Positions 16,804 through 24,557 of a stretch of DNA of 35,671 bases are shown here, one piece after another. Source of the stretch: DALYJJ01 sp031969915 (GTDB taxonomy: Bacteria > Acidobacteriota > Terriglobia > Bryobacterales > Bryobacteraceae); contig DALYJJ010000058.1 of the NCBI GenBank assembly GCA_031969915.1, positions 1 through 35,671 of the forward strand, in the 5' to 3' direction. The notes beneath the pieces were generated by a model. It was not told the origin of the DNA, searched no databases, and saw only the letters and a program-made list of their open reading frames with translations. Within the stretch, counting starts at the first letter, position 1. The number at the start of each line of letters is the position of its first letter. The position numbers and the translations under genes are program-made.

Positions 16804-17910
16804 TTACTGGGCGCGCAGTTGGCCGGAGGGGGTGACGGTGAGCCGCTCCCCCCGCCAGTCGATTTCGTTTCCCGCCAGGCCGGCGATCCAGATGACAAAG
16901 GCCCACAGGTCCCACAAAGGGATCAGCGGAGCGACGGCCAGGAGCCAGAAGCGGCGCAGGATGAGGACTCCGGTGGCGAGGCCGGAGGCGATGCGCACGG
17001 CGGCGAGGGCGGCGGCGATGACGGGTTGGCCGGCGAGGAGGGCGATGAGGGCCCAAAGGCCGGCGTGGGTCACCGGCAGGCCCGCGTAGCCGTCGCCGCG
17101 AGAGACGCGGATGGTGCGGGCCCAGCGGAGTTGGTGGCGCCAGACGTTGGTCCATGTGCCGGCGATGTGGGTGAGGACCGCCGGTTTCGCGAGGCGTGCG
17201 GCGAGGCCTTGGGACGTGATGCGTTTGGCGAGTTGATAATCGTCCGCGATGTAGTCGGCTAGCGCTTCGAAACCGCCGATGGCGTCCAGGTGTTTGCGGT
17301 GGAAGCAGAGCGTTGAGCCGAGGCCGAACTCGCGGACGCCGACGAAGGGGGCGACGAGAACGCTGGGGGCGAAATCGGCGGTGATGCCCAAGGCCTCCCA
17401 TTTCGCGGGGAGGGTGTCGCCGACGGCGGCGTAGAGGCACGTGGCCAGGCCTGTGCCGGGTTGGAGCAGAGCGGCAACCACGTCTTTCAGGTAGCCGGGC
17501 GGCACCTCGATGTCCGCATCGTTGACGAGCAGGATTTGATGGCGCGCCTCGCGAGCGAGATCGATGAGCGTCCCGACTTTGGCGTTCAGCGTTTCACGGG
17601 TGCTGACGATGAGGCGGATGTCACGGTGGGGGAACTCCGCGATGAGGCGGCGGATTTCGGGGACTGCGGGATCATCGAGGGAATGCGCGCCGAAGAGGAT
17701 TTCCACGTTCGGGTAGGCCTGCTCGGCGTGAGTCCGGATGGCGCGGTAGAAGTGGGGGTCGCGACCGTAGACGGGTTTGAGGATGGAGACCGGCGGATAC
17801 TCCGGCGGCGGCGGCGGGGCCGGTGTGAGTCTGTGACGGAGCGCGGCGAGGATGGCCACGATCTGGTAGGCCGCGGCGGCGCCACACGCGAGATAGAGCA
17901 GGTATCTCAC
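16804..17910 (-). CDS. hpnI: HpnI-like hopanoid-associated glycosyltransferase (GT21 / ceramide glucosyltransferase type)
   Basis: This protein has 368 residues. An N-terminal membrane anchor (YLLYLACGAAAAYQIVAILAAL) is followed by a GT-A domain: SILKPVYGRDPHF (about 42-54), SLDD (77-80), NDAD (130-133), the acceptor-side ADDYQL (222-227) and HQLRWARTIR (259-268), the (Q/R)XXRW-like signature of processive and lipid GT2/GT21 enzymes. C-terminal hydrophobic helices follow (ALWALIALLAGQPVIAAALA; LWDLWAFVIWIAGLAG). In Burkholderia, HpnI adds an N-acetylglucosamine-type sugar to bacteriohopanetetrol; this assignment leans on the neighbouring hpnJ. The start is GTG at 17910, overlapping the upstream stop as GTGA. 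A longer reading from 17958 would overlap the transporter gene by 52 bases and is unnecessary. A generic lipid glycosyltransferase remains possible. Confidence 0.8.
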   Translation of the reverse strand: MRYLLYLACGAAAAYQIVAILAALRHRLTPAPPPPPEYPPVSILKPVYGRDPHFYRAIRTHAEQAYPNVEILFGAHSLDDPAVPEIRRLIAEFPHRDIRLIVSTRETLNAKVGTLIDLAREARHQILLVNDADIEVPPGYLKDVVAALLQPGTGLATCLYAAVGDTLPAKWEALGITADFAPSVLVAPFVGVREFGLGSTLCFHRKHLDAIGGFEALADYIADDYQLAKRITSQGLAARLAKPAVLTHIAGTWTNVWRHQLRWARTIRVSRGDGYAGLPVTHAGLWALIALLAGQPVIAAALAAVRIASGLATGVLILRRFWLLAVAPLIPLWDLWAFVIWIAGLAGNEIDWRGERLTVTPSGQLRAQ

Positions 17911-18221
17911 AGGGCCAACAGCGCGACGCCGCACGCCACCAGGCACGTTCCCGTCCACCGGCGGGCGGTCACCTGCTCCTTCAAGATCCAGCGGGCGAGC
18001 AGCGTTTCGACGACAAAACTCGACGCCGTGGCGGGCACCGCGAAACTGAGGTCAGCCACTTTCAGCAACTCCAGGAAGGAGAAGAACGAGGCCGCCAGGA
18101 AAAGCACAGCCAACGCCAGGTACCCATAGCGATGCGCCGGCCGCTTCATCTCGCGGGACTGGAGCAGGTCCGACGCCGCGGTGCAGCCGACGATCGCGAA
18201 GACCCACACCCAGGGGCTCAT
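17907..18221 (-). CDS. half-size DMT (EamA/SMR-like) transporter, subunit B
   Basis: This 104-residue protein has four predicted membrane helices. The conserved late motif ADLSFAVPATASSFVVETLLARWILKEQVTARRWTGTCLVACGV is the EamA pattern in which a buried Pro, a Glu after the third helix and a Gly-rich fourth helix recur. Its size matches ArnE/ArnF and EmrE-type subunits that work as dimers. Its ATG at 18221 overlaps the stop of the partner subunit (ATGA) and its own stop overlaps the GTG of hpnI (GTGA). The tight coupling between two lipid-sugar enzymes suggests transport of a lipid-linked sugar or a modified hopanoid across the inner membrane; the substrate is inference. Confidence 0.8.
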   Translation of the reverse strand: MSPWVWVFAIVGCTAASDLLQSREMKRPAHRYGYLALAVLFLAASFFSFLELLKVADLSFAVPATASSFVVETLLARWILKEQVTARRWTGTCLVACGVALLAL

Positions 18222-18562
18222 GACGTGCGCGGCCTGGTGCCGCCCACCAGCACGATGCCCGCGACGATGAGCGCGATGCCGGCCCAGCGCGCGGGTGCGA
18301 TGGTCTCCTTGAGGAAGGCGAGGCCGGCGAGGGCGGTGAGCACGTAGCCGATGGCGGTGACGGGCAGCACATAACTCAAGTCGGCGCGCCCCAGCAGGAC
18401 CATGCGCGAGATCGTGAAGACGATCAGCAAAGCGACGCCGGCGGCGACCCACGGATTCATGAGAGCCGCGAGACCGCTTCCCCCGCCATGCTTCACTCCC
18501 CAGCTCAAGGCGAAGTTGCCCGCCACGTTTGAGAGCACCACCAGCGCCACCAGGCGGATCAT
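18218..18562 (-). CDS. half-size DMT (EamA/SMR-like) transporter, subunit A
   Basis: This 114-residue protein has four membrane helices, starting MIRLVALVVLSNVAGNFALSWG and with the EamA signature GRADLSYVLPVTAIGYVLTALAGLAFLKETI. It is clearly related to the adjacent 104-residue protein but not identical, as in the paired heterodimeric flippase ArnE/ArnF or paired SMR systems. The ATG at 18562 directly abuts the TAG of hpnJ with zero spacing. It is likely to form an obligate heterodimer with the downstream subunit. Confidence 0.8.
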   Translation of the reverse strand: MIRLVALVVLSNVAGNFALSWGVKHGGGSGLAALMNPWVAAGVALLIVFTISRMVLLGRADLSYVLPVTAIGYVLTALAGLAFLKETIAPARWAGIALIVAGIVLVGGTRPRTS

Positions 18563-20023
18563 CTAGTCGCCGTAGGCGCCGGCGGCCTGCCGCTGTTCCT
18601 TGACGAACTTCTTGCGTTTGCTGCGGAGAGCCAGGTATTCACGCGCCTCCTTGTAGAGGCGGCGGCGCTCGTCATTGTCGAACATCGCCTTGCGGACGAT
18701 GCGCCAGGCGGCCTTGGGCCGGAAGTAGTATTCGCCGTAGAAGCGCTCCACCCAATCGACGAGTTCGGCGCGGTCCAAGCCTTCGTACTTGATGTTCGGA
18801 AGCTGGTGGCCTGTCTCGTCGGTCATCGAGTCGATGGTGATCAGGTTGTTCTGCTTCACGTAATCGAAGAACTCGGTGCCGGGGTAGGGGTGCGCGATGG
18901 AAACCTGAATGGTCTCCGTGTCGAGCGACTTCGCGAAGTCCACAGTGCGGCGAATGGACTCGCGCGTCTCCCCGGGCAGGCCGACGATGTAGTCGCCGTG
19001 CACGGTGAGGCCGAGCGAGTGCGCGTCTTTGGTGAAGCGCCTGGCCATGTCGACGGTAGCGCCCTTCTTGATGTTCTTGAGGATCTGGGGGTCGCCCGAT
19101 TCGTAGCCGACGATCATCAGCCGGCACCCGGCCTTCTTCATGGCCTTGAGCGTTTCGTGATCGGTGGTGACGCGCGAGGTGCAGGACCAGGTGAAGTTCA
19201 GAGGTTCGAGCTTCTTGCAGAGCTCGATGGTGCGCTCCTTCTTGTAGTTGAAGGTGTCGTCGTCGAAGAAGATTTCCTTGAGGCCGGGGAAGTTCTCGAG
19301 CGCCCAGCGCACTTCATTCACGATGTCGTCGGAGGAGCGAAGCCGCCAGCGGTGGCCGGAATGGGTTTGCGGCCAGAGGCAGAAGGTGCACATCGCCGGA
19401 CAGCCTCGCGAGGTGTAAAAGCTGATGAACGGGTTCAACAGGAACGGCACGTTATAGCGCCGGAAGTCGAGATCGCGCTGGTAGACCTTGGTGACCCAGG
19501 GCAACTCGTCGAGGTTCTCGATGTAGCCGCCCTCGGGGTTGTGCACCACTTTGCCGTCGCGCCGGTAGCTGACGCCGGGCAGTTCGGAAAGCGGCTTGCC
19601 CTTGGCGAAGTCGACGACCTGATGATCGAACTCGCGGCGAACGACGAAATCGATGGCCGCCGATTCGTTGAGAATTCGTTCCGGCTCGACCGTAACCGGC
19701 GGTCCCACGAAGCAGACCTTTAGCTTCGGGTTCGCGTCGCGCATCATCTCAGACATCTTGATGTCGACAGCGAGGCCGGGAGTGGAGGTGAAGAGCACGA
19801 GCAGTTCGAAATCCTTCGCCATTTCGACGGTCTGCTCGATGGAAATCTTGTGGGGGGGCGCGTCGACCACCTTGCTATCGGGCAGCATGCCGGCGGGATA
19901 GCAAAGCCAGACGGGGTACCAATAGGACTCGATCTCACGGGATGCGGGCCAGCGAGAGCTCGCCCCGCCATCGAAACCTTCGAAGGATGGCGGGTTCAGG
20001 AAAAGGGTCCTCATCAGCTTCAT
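18563..20023 (-). CDS. hpnJ: HpnJ-like hopanoid biosynthesis B12-binding-domain radical SAM protein
   Basis: This protein has 486 residues. It opens with MRTLFLNPPSFEGFDGGA after a short lead, the characteristic start of HpnJ. An N-terminal cobalamin-binding-type domain spans about residues 1-150. The radical SAM core carries the 4Fe-4S motif as C208-x3-C212-x2-C215 (RGCPAMCTFC), followed by FFDDDTF, GYESGDPQILKNIKKG and HGDYIVGLPGET, typical of the B12/radical SAM class. In Burkholderia, HpnJ is required for the cyclitol-ether head group of extended hopanoids, made from the glucosamine form. The ATG at 20023 is preferred over an upstream frame extension that lacks family similarity. It is first in a four-gene coupled operon. 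The deacetylase hpnK, normally acting between hpnI and hpnJ, is not in the window. Only 62 bases separate it from the divergent DUF669 gene. Confidence 0.92.
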   Translation of the reverse strand: MKLMRTLFLNPPSFEGFDGGASSRWPASREIESYWYPVWLCYPAGMLPDSKVVDAPPHKISIEQTVEMAKDFELLVLFTSTPGLAVDIKMSEMMRDANPKLKVCFVGPPVTVEPERILNESAAIDFVVRREFDHQVVDFAKGKPLSELPGVSYRRDGKVVHNPEGGYIENLDELPWVTKVYQRDLDFRRYNVPFLLNPFISFYTSRGCPAMCTFCLWPQTHSGHRWRLRSSDDIVNEVRWALENFPGLKEIFFDDDTFNYKKERTIELCKKLEPLNFTWSCTSRVTTDHETLKAMKKAGCRLMIVGYESGDPQILKNIKKGATVDMARRFTKDAHSLGLTVHGDYIVGLPGETRESIRRTVDFAKSLDTETIQVSIAHPYPGTEFFDYVKQNNLITIDSMTDETGHQLPNIKYEGLDRAELVDWVERFYGEYYFRPKAAWRIVRKAMFDNDERRRLYKEAREYLALRSKRKKFVKEQRQAAGAYGD

Positions 20024-20085
20024 TGTACTTTCTCGTGAGAGTTTCGCGCATTCATCTGGACTTAAGTTGACGAGGAACACCCGCC

Positions 20086-20517
20086 ATGACCAACCAAGGA
20101 TCATCCCTCTCCCGCTTCGATTCCGCCTACCGGCAGCAGAGCCCGGACAAGCCCTTTTACGAGTCCCTTCCGGACGGCGTGTACACCGTTGAGGTCGCCG
20201 ACGTCCAGCTCACGGAGACCATGTCCACGGGAAACCCGATGGTCAAGTGGACCTTGCGCGTGATCGACGGGCCGCACGCCGACCGCCTGATGTGGAAGAG
20301 CCGCGTGATCACCGAGAAGACGTTGAAGTTCGTGAAAGAGGACCTGGAGTTCTGCGGCGTGGCACTGGACAAATTCTCCGACCTGCCCAGCCACCTGGGC
20401 GAGATGCAGGGCTTGCGCATGAAAGTGGCCCGGCGAACGAAGGGCGAATGGACGGATGTGTATTTCCAGAGCCGCTTGAACGGCGAGGACGCGGACGAGG
20501 ACGATCTGCCGTTCTAG
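20086..20517 (+). CDS. DUF669-like, SSB-type protein with acidic DDLPF tail
   Basis: This 143-residue protein resembles DUF669, a family best known from phages: SRFDSAYRQ, LPDGVYTVEVADVQLTET, TGNPMVKWTLRV, VITEKTLKFVKEDLEFCG and LSDLPSHLGEMQG. The C terminus, DADEDDLPF, mimics the acidic tip of bacterial SSB (DDDIPF), which recruits RecO, RecQ, PriA and other partners. A single-stranded DNA-binding role is therefore likely but inferred. It has a GAGGAAC ribosome site before the ATG. No other phage gene is nearby, so this looks like a resident chromosomal gene. It is divergent from hpnJ and convergent with ku, 30 bases apart. Confidence 0.75.
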   Translation: MTNQGSSLSRFDSAYRQQSPDKPFYESLPDGVYTVEVADVQLTETMSTGNPMVKWTLRVIDGPHADRLMWKSRVITEKTLKFVKEDLEFCGVALDKFSDLPSHLGEMQGLRMKVARRTKGEWTDVYFQSRLNGEDADEDDLPF

Positions 20518-20524
20518 GCGTTGG

Positions 20525-20539
20525 GCCGGCGCTGCCGGC
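20525..20539. terminator. hairpin between convergent DUF669 and ku genes
   Basis: The stem GCCGGC (20525-20530) and GCCGGC (20534-20539), each self-complementary, is separated by three bases. It is short and has no T-run, so it is only a candidate shared terminator. Confidence 0.3.
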
Positions 20540-20547
20540 GCGCGAGG

Positions 20548-21423
20548 CTACCCCACTTTGCGGCGCTGACGCTTCGGCTTGGCGGCGGGAGCTTCGGCCA
20601 CGGCTTCGGAGATCTCCGCCACCTGGCCGCCGGCAGCAGTGCCGGCATGGGCGGCCGGCTTCTTGGCGCGGTCCAGACTCGCCTGTAGGGCGCTTAGGAT
20701 ATCGACCACCTTCGCCGGGGCGGGCGAGGGCATCTCCACCACCTTCTCGCCCTTCATCTTCGCCTCGATCATGGCGCGCACGTTTTCGCGGTAGTTGTCC
20801 TTGTACTTCTGCGGCTCGAACCCGCCGGCCAAGGTGTTGATGAGCATCATCGCCAGATTGAGTTCCTTGTCCGTCACAACGGAGGTGTCGGTGCGGAACT
20901 CATCCACCTGGCGGACCTCGTCGGCGTAGTACATCGTGTGGGCCATCAGGCCGGCCTTTCCGGGCCGCAGGATCACGACGTGCTCGCGCGCCGACATGGT
21001 GAGCTTGGCCAACCCGTAGAAGCCGCTCCGCTTCAGTGCTTCGAAGAACAGCGCGTACGGCTTTTCGCCCGCTTCGTCCGGCGCCAGGTAGTAGGAGCTC
21101 TCCAGGTAGACGGGATCCACTTCGTCGGCCTTGACAAACTCGAGGATCTCCATCACCTTCGCCGACTTCGGCTTAACCTTCTGAAGGTCCTCCTCCTCGA
21201 CGATGACGTAGTGGCCCTTCTCGTACTCGTAGCCTTTGACGATTTCGCTGCGCTCTATGGGCTTGTCTTCCTCGATGCAGTACAGGACCTGGCGGACGCG
21301 CGAGTGATCTTTCGCGTGCAGTTGGTTGAAGCCTACGGTCTCGCCGCGCGCCGCTACCGAGAGCTTCACCGGAAACGAAACCAGACCGAAAGTGACGTGC
21401 CCTTTCCAAACCGTGTGTGCCAT
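20548..21423 (-). CDS. ku: bacterial Ku, non-homologous end-joining protein
   Basis: This 291-residue protein matches bacterial Ku from its start (MAHTVWKGHVTFGLVSFPVKLSVAA) through FNQLHAKDHSRVRQVLYC, the bridge region PVYLESSYYLAPDEAGEKPYALFFEAL and AREHVVILRPGKAGLMAHTMYY. Bacterial Ku homodimers ring broken DNA ends and recruit the ligase LigD. After the core (about residue 250) comes an Ala/Lys-rich tail ending KPKRQRRKVG, a basic extension of the type that affects DNA threading and LigD contact. No ligD is visible in this window, so the partner must be elsewhere. The upstream gap has a perfect TTGACA box on the minus strand. Confidence 0.95.
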   Translation of the reverse strand: MAHTVWKGHVTFGLVSFPVKLSVAARGETVGFNQLHAKDHSRVRQVLYCIEEDKPIERSEIVKGYEYEKGHYVIVEEEDLQKVKPKSAKVMEILEFVKADEVDPVYLESSYYLAPDEAGEKPYALFFEALKRSGFYGLAKLTMSAREHVVILRPGKAGLMAHTMYYADEVRQVDEFRTDTSVVTDKELNLAMMLINTLAGGFEPQKYKDNYRENVRAMIEAKMKGEKVVEMPSPAPAKVVDILSALQASLDRAKKPAAHAGTAAGGQVAEISEAVAEAPAAKPKRQRRKVG

Positions 21424-21500
21424 GTGCCGGATCTCCGCGGCGCCCGAGAACGCCCAGCCTACCGTTCAGGCATACCACGGAAATCAAATCATTTTCAAGA

Positions 21501-21529
21501 GATATTGTTGTGGACCTCGTTGCTGTCAA
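21501..21529 (-). promoter_or_regulatory. promoter candidate for ku
   Basis: On the minus strand TTGACA (21524-21529) is followed after 17 bases by AATATC (21501-21506). The -35 matches consensus perfectly; the -10 is weak. The region 21480-21510 is unusually A+T-rich for this window. The -35 overlaps the end of the response regulator gene. Confidence 0.35.
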
Positions 21530-22281
21530 AGAGGCTTATCGTCCAGCAGCCCTTTCAGCCGGTCCAACCCGGCGCGGCTGACGGGCACCTGCGTGCCGTC
21601 CCGGAGGATCACGATCTTGCTGTCCTTCGTGTAGGCCTCGATCCGTGCAACGCGCTCCAGGTTCACCAGGTAGGAGCGGTGCACGCGGACGAATCGGGCG
21701 GGGTCGAGCGCGGCCTCCAGGCTGGCGATCGTCTGCTGCTTGAGGATCGTCTTGCCGGCGGTGTGCAGCGCCACATAGTCGTCCTGCGCCTCAGCGTAAT
21801 CGAGCCTCTCGGCTGGAATCAGGTGCACGTTGGCGCCATCGCGAACCACGATGCGTTGGGAGTACGTCCCCTCTGGCCGGGCCGAGGCGGCGACGGCGGC
21901 GTGAGCGGCCGGAGTCTGGCCGAGCCGCTGTTTCGCCCGGCCTAGCGCCTCCTCAAAGCGCCCCTCGGCGAAGGGCTTCAACAGGTAATCGACGGCGTGG
22001 ACTTCGAAGGCCTTCAACGCGTATTCGTCATAAGCGGTGACGAACACCACGGCAATGCCGGGCTCCAGCAGTTCCAGGACTTCGAACCCGTCGAGTTTGG
22101 GCATCTGAATATCGAGAAACAGGAGATCGGGCTTGCGCTCGCCCGCCGCTTTCACCGCCTCAAAGCCGTTCCGGCACTCGGCGACGATCTCCACTTCCGG
22201 ATGCCTTCCGAGCAACTCCCGCAGGTACTGCCGCGCCAGTTCTTCGTCGTCGACAATCATCGCCGTCCATCGTTCGCTCAT
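21526..22281 (-). CDS. LytTR-family response regulator (LytR/AlgR type)
   Basis: This 251-residue protein has a receiver domain with the acidic pair DDE near residue 11, phosphoacceptor Asp57 in LFLDIQMP, FVTAYDEYALKAF and LLKPF. A short Ala-rich linker joins it to a LytTR DNA-binding domain (about 145-250): IVVRDGANVHLIPAERLDYAEAQDDYVALHT, then FVRVHRSYLVNLERVARIE and GTQVPVSRAGLDRLKGLL. It overlaps the kinase stop by 4 bases and is the last gene of a four-gene operon. Its likely targets are its own operon and envelope-stress genes, given the LiaF-like neighbours. Confidence 0.95.
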   Translation of the reverse strand: MSERWTAMIVDDEELARQYLRELLGRHPEVEIVAECRNGFEAVKAAGERKPDLLFLDIQMPKLDGFEVLELLEPGIAVVFVTAYDEYALKAFEVHAVDYLLKPFAEGRFEEALGRAKQRLGQTPAAHAAVAASARPEGTYSQRIVVRDGANVHLIPAERLDYAEAQDDYVALHTAGKTILKQQTIASLEAALDPARFVRVHRSYLVNLERVARIEAYTKDSKIVILRDGTQVPVSRAGLDRLKGLLDDKPL

Positions 22282-23288
22282 GCCCGCTCACGCTCCATCG
22301 GAATCCAAATCCGCACCTGCCACACGCCGCCGGCTCCTGCCGAACGAAGCCGCGCCGCTTCGCCGAACCGGGCGCGCAGCCGGCTCTCCACGTTCTTCAG
22401 GCCCAGACCCGCGCCGCGGCGGACCGGCGCATCGGGATCGTAGGTGTTTTCGACGACCACCTGCAGGTGCCGGCCGGCCGCCGCCGCGCTCAAGCGCACC
22501 CAGCCCTCGTCAGCCACGGTTGCGACACCGTGCCGGATCGAGTTCTCCACCAGAGGTTGCAGCAGCAGCGGCGGAACCTGGCACCCGAGCACCTGGTCCT
22601 CCACCTCTTCGCGCACTTGCAACCGGCTGCCGTAGCGCACCTGTTCCACCGCCAGGTACTTGCGCAACAGATCAAGCTCCTCGCCGAGAGCGACGCTTTG
22701 CTTCTCGCCGAGGCCGAGGGTGCTTCGCAGGAAGTCGGCGAGTTGAATGCACATCGCCCGCGCGCGGCCGGCGTCGGCGGAGGTCAGCGCGCTGATGGAG
22801 TGCAGGCTGTTGAAGAGGAAGTGCGGGTTCACCTGCGCCTTCAGGGCACGCAACTCCGCCTCACGGGCCATCACTCTCGCCTCGGCCTCGCGCTGCTCCC
22901 ATTGGCGCGCCTGCTCCGTGGCCTGCGCCAGTTGGTAGAGCATGGAAACGACCAGGAAAAACAGCATTCCGGTGGCGAACAGGGTGGGATACAGGGCCCC
23001 GATCGCCACCGGACTGCCGGCCGACCAGACACCGGCGGCCGCCGCACCCATCGCGAGCGCGCCCCCTCCCACCGCAGTGGAGAGAACGAAGACCACGCGC
23101 ATGGCCGGCGGCATGCCCGGCAGGAACCTCGCCGAGTAGCGGGCGCTGTGGGCGGCGGCGTTCACCACCAGTGCCACCGGCGCCGCCATCCAAGCCGCAT
23201 CCAACCAACTCCGGCCGGCCGCGACGGCGAGCGCCTCTACCAGCGCCGCCAGCACCAGGAAGCCGAGAAGGAGTTGGAAGCGGAACAT
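22278..23288 (-). CDS. LytS/YehU-type sensor histidine kinase
   Basis: This 336-residue protein begins with four to five hydrophobic helices (residues 1 to about 120) and no large extracellular sensor domain, so it probably senses within the membrane or through a partner. A helical linker leads into the His_kinase (PF06580-type) core with phosphoacceptor His156 in VNPHFLFNSLHS. The ATP-binding region includes PLLLQPLVENSIRHGV and GLGLKNVESRL. Absence of a sensor loop fits 'intramembrane-sensing' kinases such as LiaS/VraS, which rely on LiaF proteins; two LiaF-like genes precede it. It overlaps the regulator gene by 4 bases and lies 3 bases after the upstream gene. Confidence 0.93.
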   Translation of the reverse strand: MFRFQLLLGFLVLAALVEALAVAAGRSWLDAAWMAAPVALVVNAAAHSARYSARFLPGMPPAMRVVFVLSTAVGGGALAMGAAAAGVWSAGSPVAIGALYPTLFATGMLFFLVVSMLYQLAQATEQARQWEQREAEARVMAREAELRALKAQVNPHFLFNSLHSISALTSADAGRARAMCIQLADFLRSTLGLGEKQSVALGEELDLLRKYLAVEQVRYGSRLQVREEVEDQVLGCQVPPLLLQPLVENSIRHGVATVADEGWVRLSAAAAGRHLQVVVENTYDPDAPVRRGAGLGLKNVESRLRARFGEAARLRSAGAGGVWQVRIWIPMERERA

Positions 23289-23291
23289 GGT

Positions 23292-23726
23292 TCAGTTTTC
23301 GATTCGCACCTGACCGAACAACGCCATGCCTTCCACGCGCAGCACCGGCCCGGCTGTCTCGGGCCGCCGCGTTTCGTTGCGATATTGGCCCAGGATGCCG
23401 ATGCCGTGCGTTTCAACACGCCAGCCGGCGGGCACACGGACCCGTACGCGCCCGAAGGCGGCGTTGGCGCGAAGCACCGCGCCGTCCTTGGCGATCGTCG
23501 CGCGCCGGAGGTCCAGCGAGGCTCCGCCAAACACCGCCACCGCCGAAGCCTGGCCGAAGGATGCGGTGTCCATAGTTTGCTCCGAGCGGCCGAACATGGC
23601 CAGCGGTCCGGCCACGCCGCCTCGTTGCAACGCATCCATCCCGGCCAGAACGAGAATTAGCAGAGCAAATGCGCCCCACGGAACCGGACGAGTGGTGGGC
23701 TGAGTCACAGGGGTGGTCATCGTCAT
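23292..23726 (-). CDS. LiaF-like membrane protein (short form)
   Basis: This 144-residue protein has one membrane helix near the N terminus (WGAFALLILVLAGMDAL) followed by a beta-helix type LiaF C-terminal domain with recurring AVFGGASLDLRRATI, ANAAFGRVRVRVP and GMALFGQVRI motifs. LiaF inhibits or tunes the LiaS kinase in Firmicutes. Its position directly between a longer LiaF-like gene and the kinase makes a regulatory role likely. It is shorter than typical LiaF because it lacks the multi-helix N-terminal block. Confidence 0.82.
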   Translation of the reverse strand: MTMTTPVTQPTTRPVPWGAFALLILVLAGMDALQRGGVAGPLAMFGRSEQTMDTASFGQASAVAVFGGASLDLRRATIAKDGAVLRANAAFGRVRVRVPAGWRVETHGIGILGQYRNETRRPETAGPVLRVEGMALFGQVRIEN

Positions 23727-23732
23727 TCTCCT

Positions 23733-24431
23733 TCAGTTCTTCACTTCCACGCCGCCAAACATCGCGAAGCCGCGCACGAACAGGGTTTTCACTCCGGCGG
23801 AATCCCCTGCCTTGGGGTGATAGGTCTTGTCCTCGAAACCGCCGAAGATGGGTGCGCCGCGCAGCACGACGTTCCAGTGTTCAGGGACGCGGAGCACCAC
23901 ACCGCCGAACATAGCGCTCGCGTTCACTTCGGCCGAGTCGCCGCGGATCTCGCACCGTGTCAGGTCCGCCTCCACGCCTCCGAAGATCGCGGTCGCGGTT
24001 CCACCGTCGAAGGAATGCAGGGAGTAGCGGTTATTCGAGCCGCCGAAGAGCGCGAACTCGTTGATCGTCGCACCGGTATCCAGTGGCTGCCGGGACTGCG
24101 GGCGGCGAAGTGCCTCCATCAGCAGACCGACGCCCGCGGCGATGATCAATAAAGGCCAGAGTTGGCCGAAGCTCAGGTCCGTGAAGCCGAGCCGGTTCGA
24201 GAGCAAGACACCGCCCACGGCCACCAGAAGCCCGGCGAAGATGCGATGGCCCGTGTCCGTGGCCGAAACCAGCTTCGTGAACCCGACCACCACAAGGATG
24301 ACCGGCCAGAAATTGAAGAAGTCGCGCGCCTGGATGATGTCGAGCCGATCCAACAACAGAACGGAGCCGAAGATCACAAAGAACAAGCCGGCCCACATTC
24401 CTGGGTTTTGCCGCTGCCGTTCGAGTCTCAT
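23733..24431 (-). CDS. LiaF-like membrane protein with LiaI/LiaF transmembrane block
   Basis: This protein has 232 residues from the ATG at 24431. That start is preferred to an earlier in-frame one because a GGAAGG lies upstream and the protein then begins just before the first helix. Four hydrophobic segments (WAGLFFVIFGSVLLLDRL, FFNFWPVILVVVGFTKLV, IFAGLLVAVGGVLLSNRLG, LWPLLIIAAGVGLLMEAL) form the DUF5668/LiaI-LiaF block. A LiaF beta domain follows (TINEFALFGGSNNRYSLHSF, TAIFGGVEADLTRCEI, NASAMFGGVVLRVP, GFAMFGGVEVKN). It is first in the four-gene envelope-stress operon, and its beta domain is clearly paralogous to that of the next gene. Confidence 0.85.
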   Translation of the reverse strand: MRLERQRQNPGMWAGLFFVIFGSVLLLDRLDIIQARDFFNFWPVILVVVGFTKLVSATDTGHRIFAGLLVAVGGVLLSNRLGFTDLSFGQLWPLLIIAAGVGLLMEALRRPQSRQPLDTGATINEFALFGGSNNRYSLHSFDGGTATAIFGGVEADLTRCEIRGDSAEVNASAMFGGVVLRVPEHWNVVLRGAPIFGGFEDKTYHPKAGDSAGVKTLFVRGFAMFGGVEVKN

Positions 24432-24557
24432 AACTTGGTTGCCTTCCAAGCCTAAGGTAGCCCGAGGCGAGCGTGGACTCACGAAAGAATCGGCGAACGG
24501 CGCGACCGCGCCGGTAAACAACAGGCCGCGAGGGCGGAACCCGGCCCGGAGGCCCCG

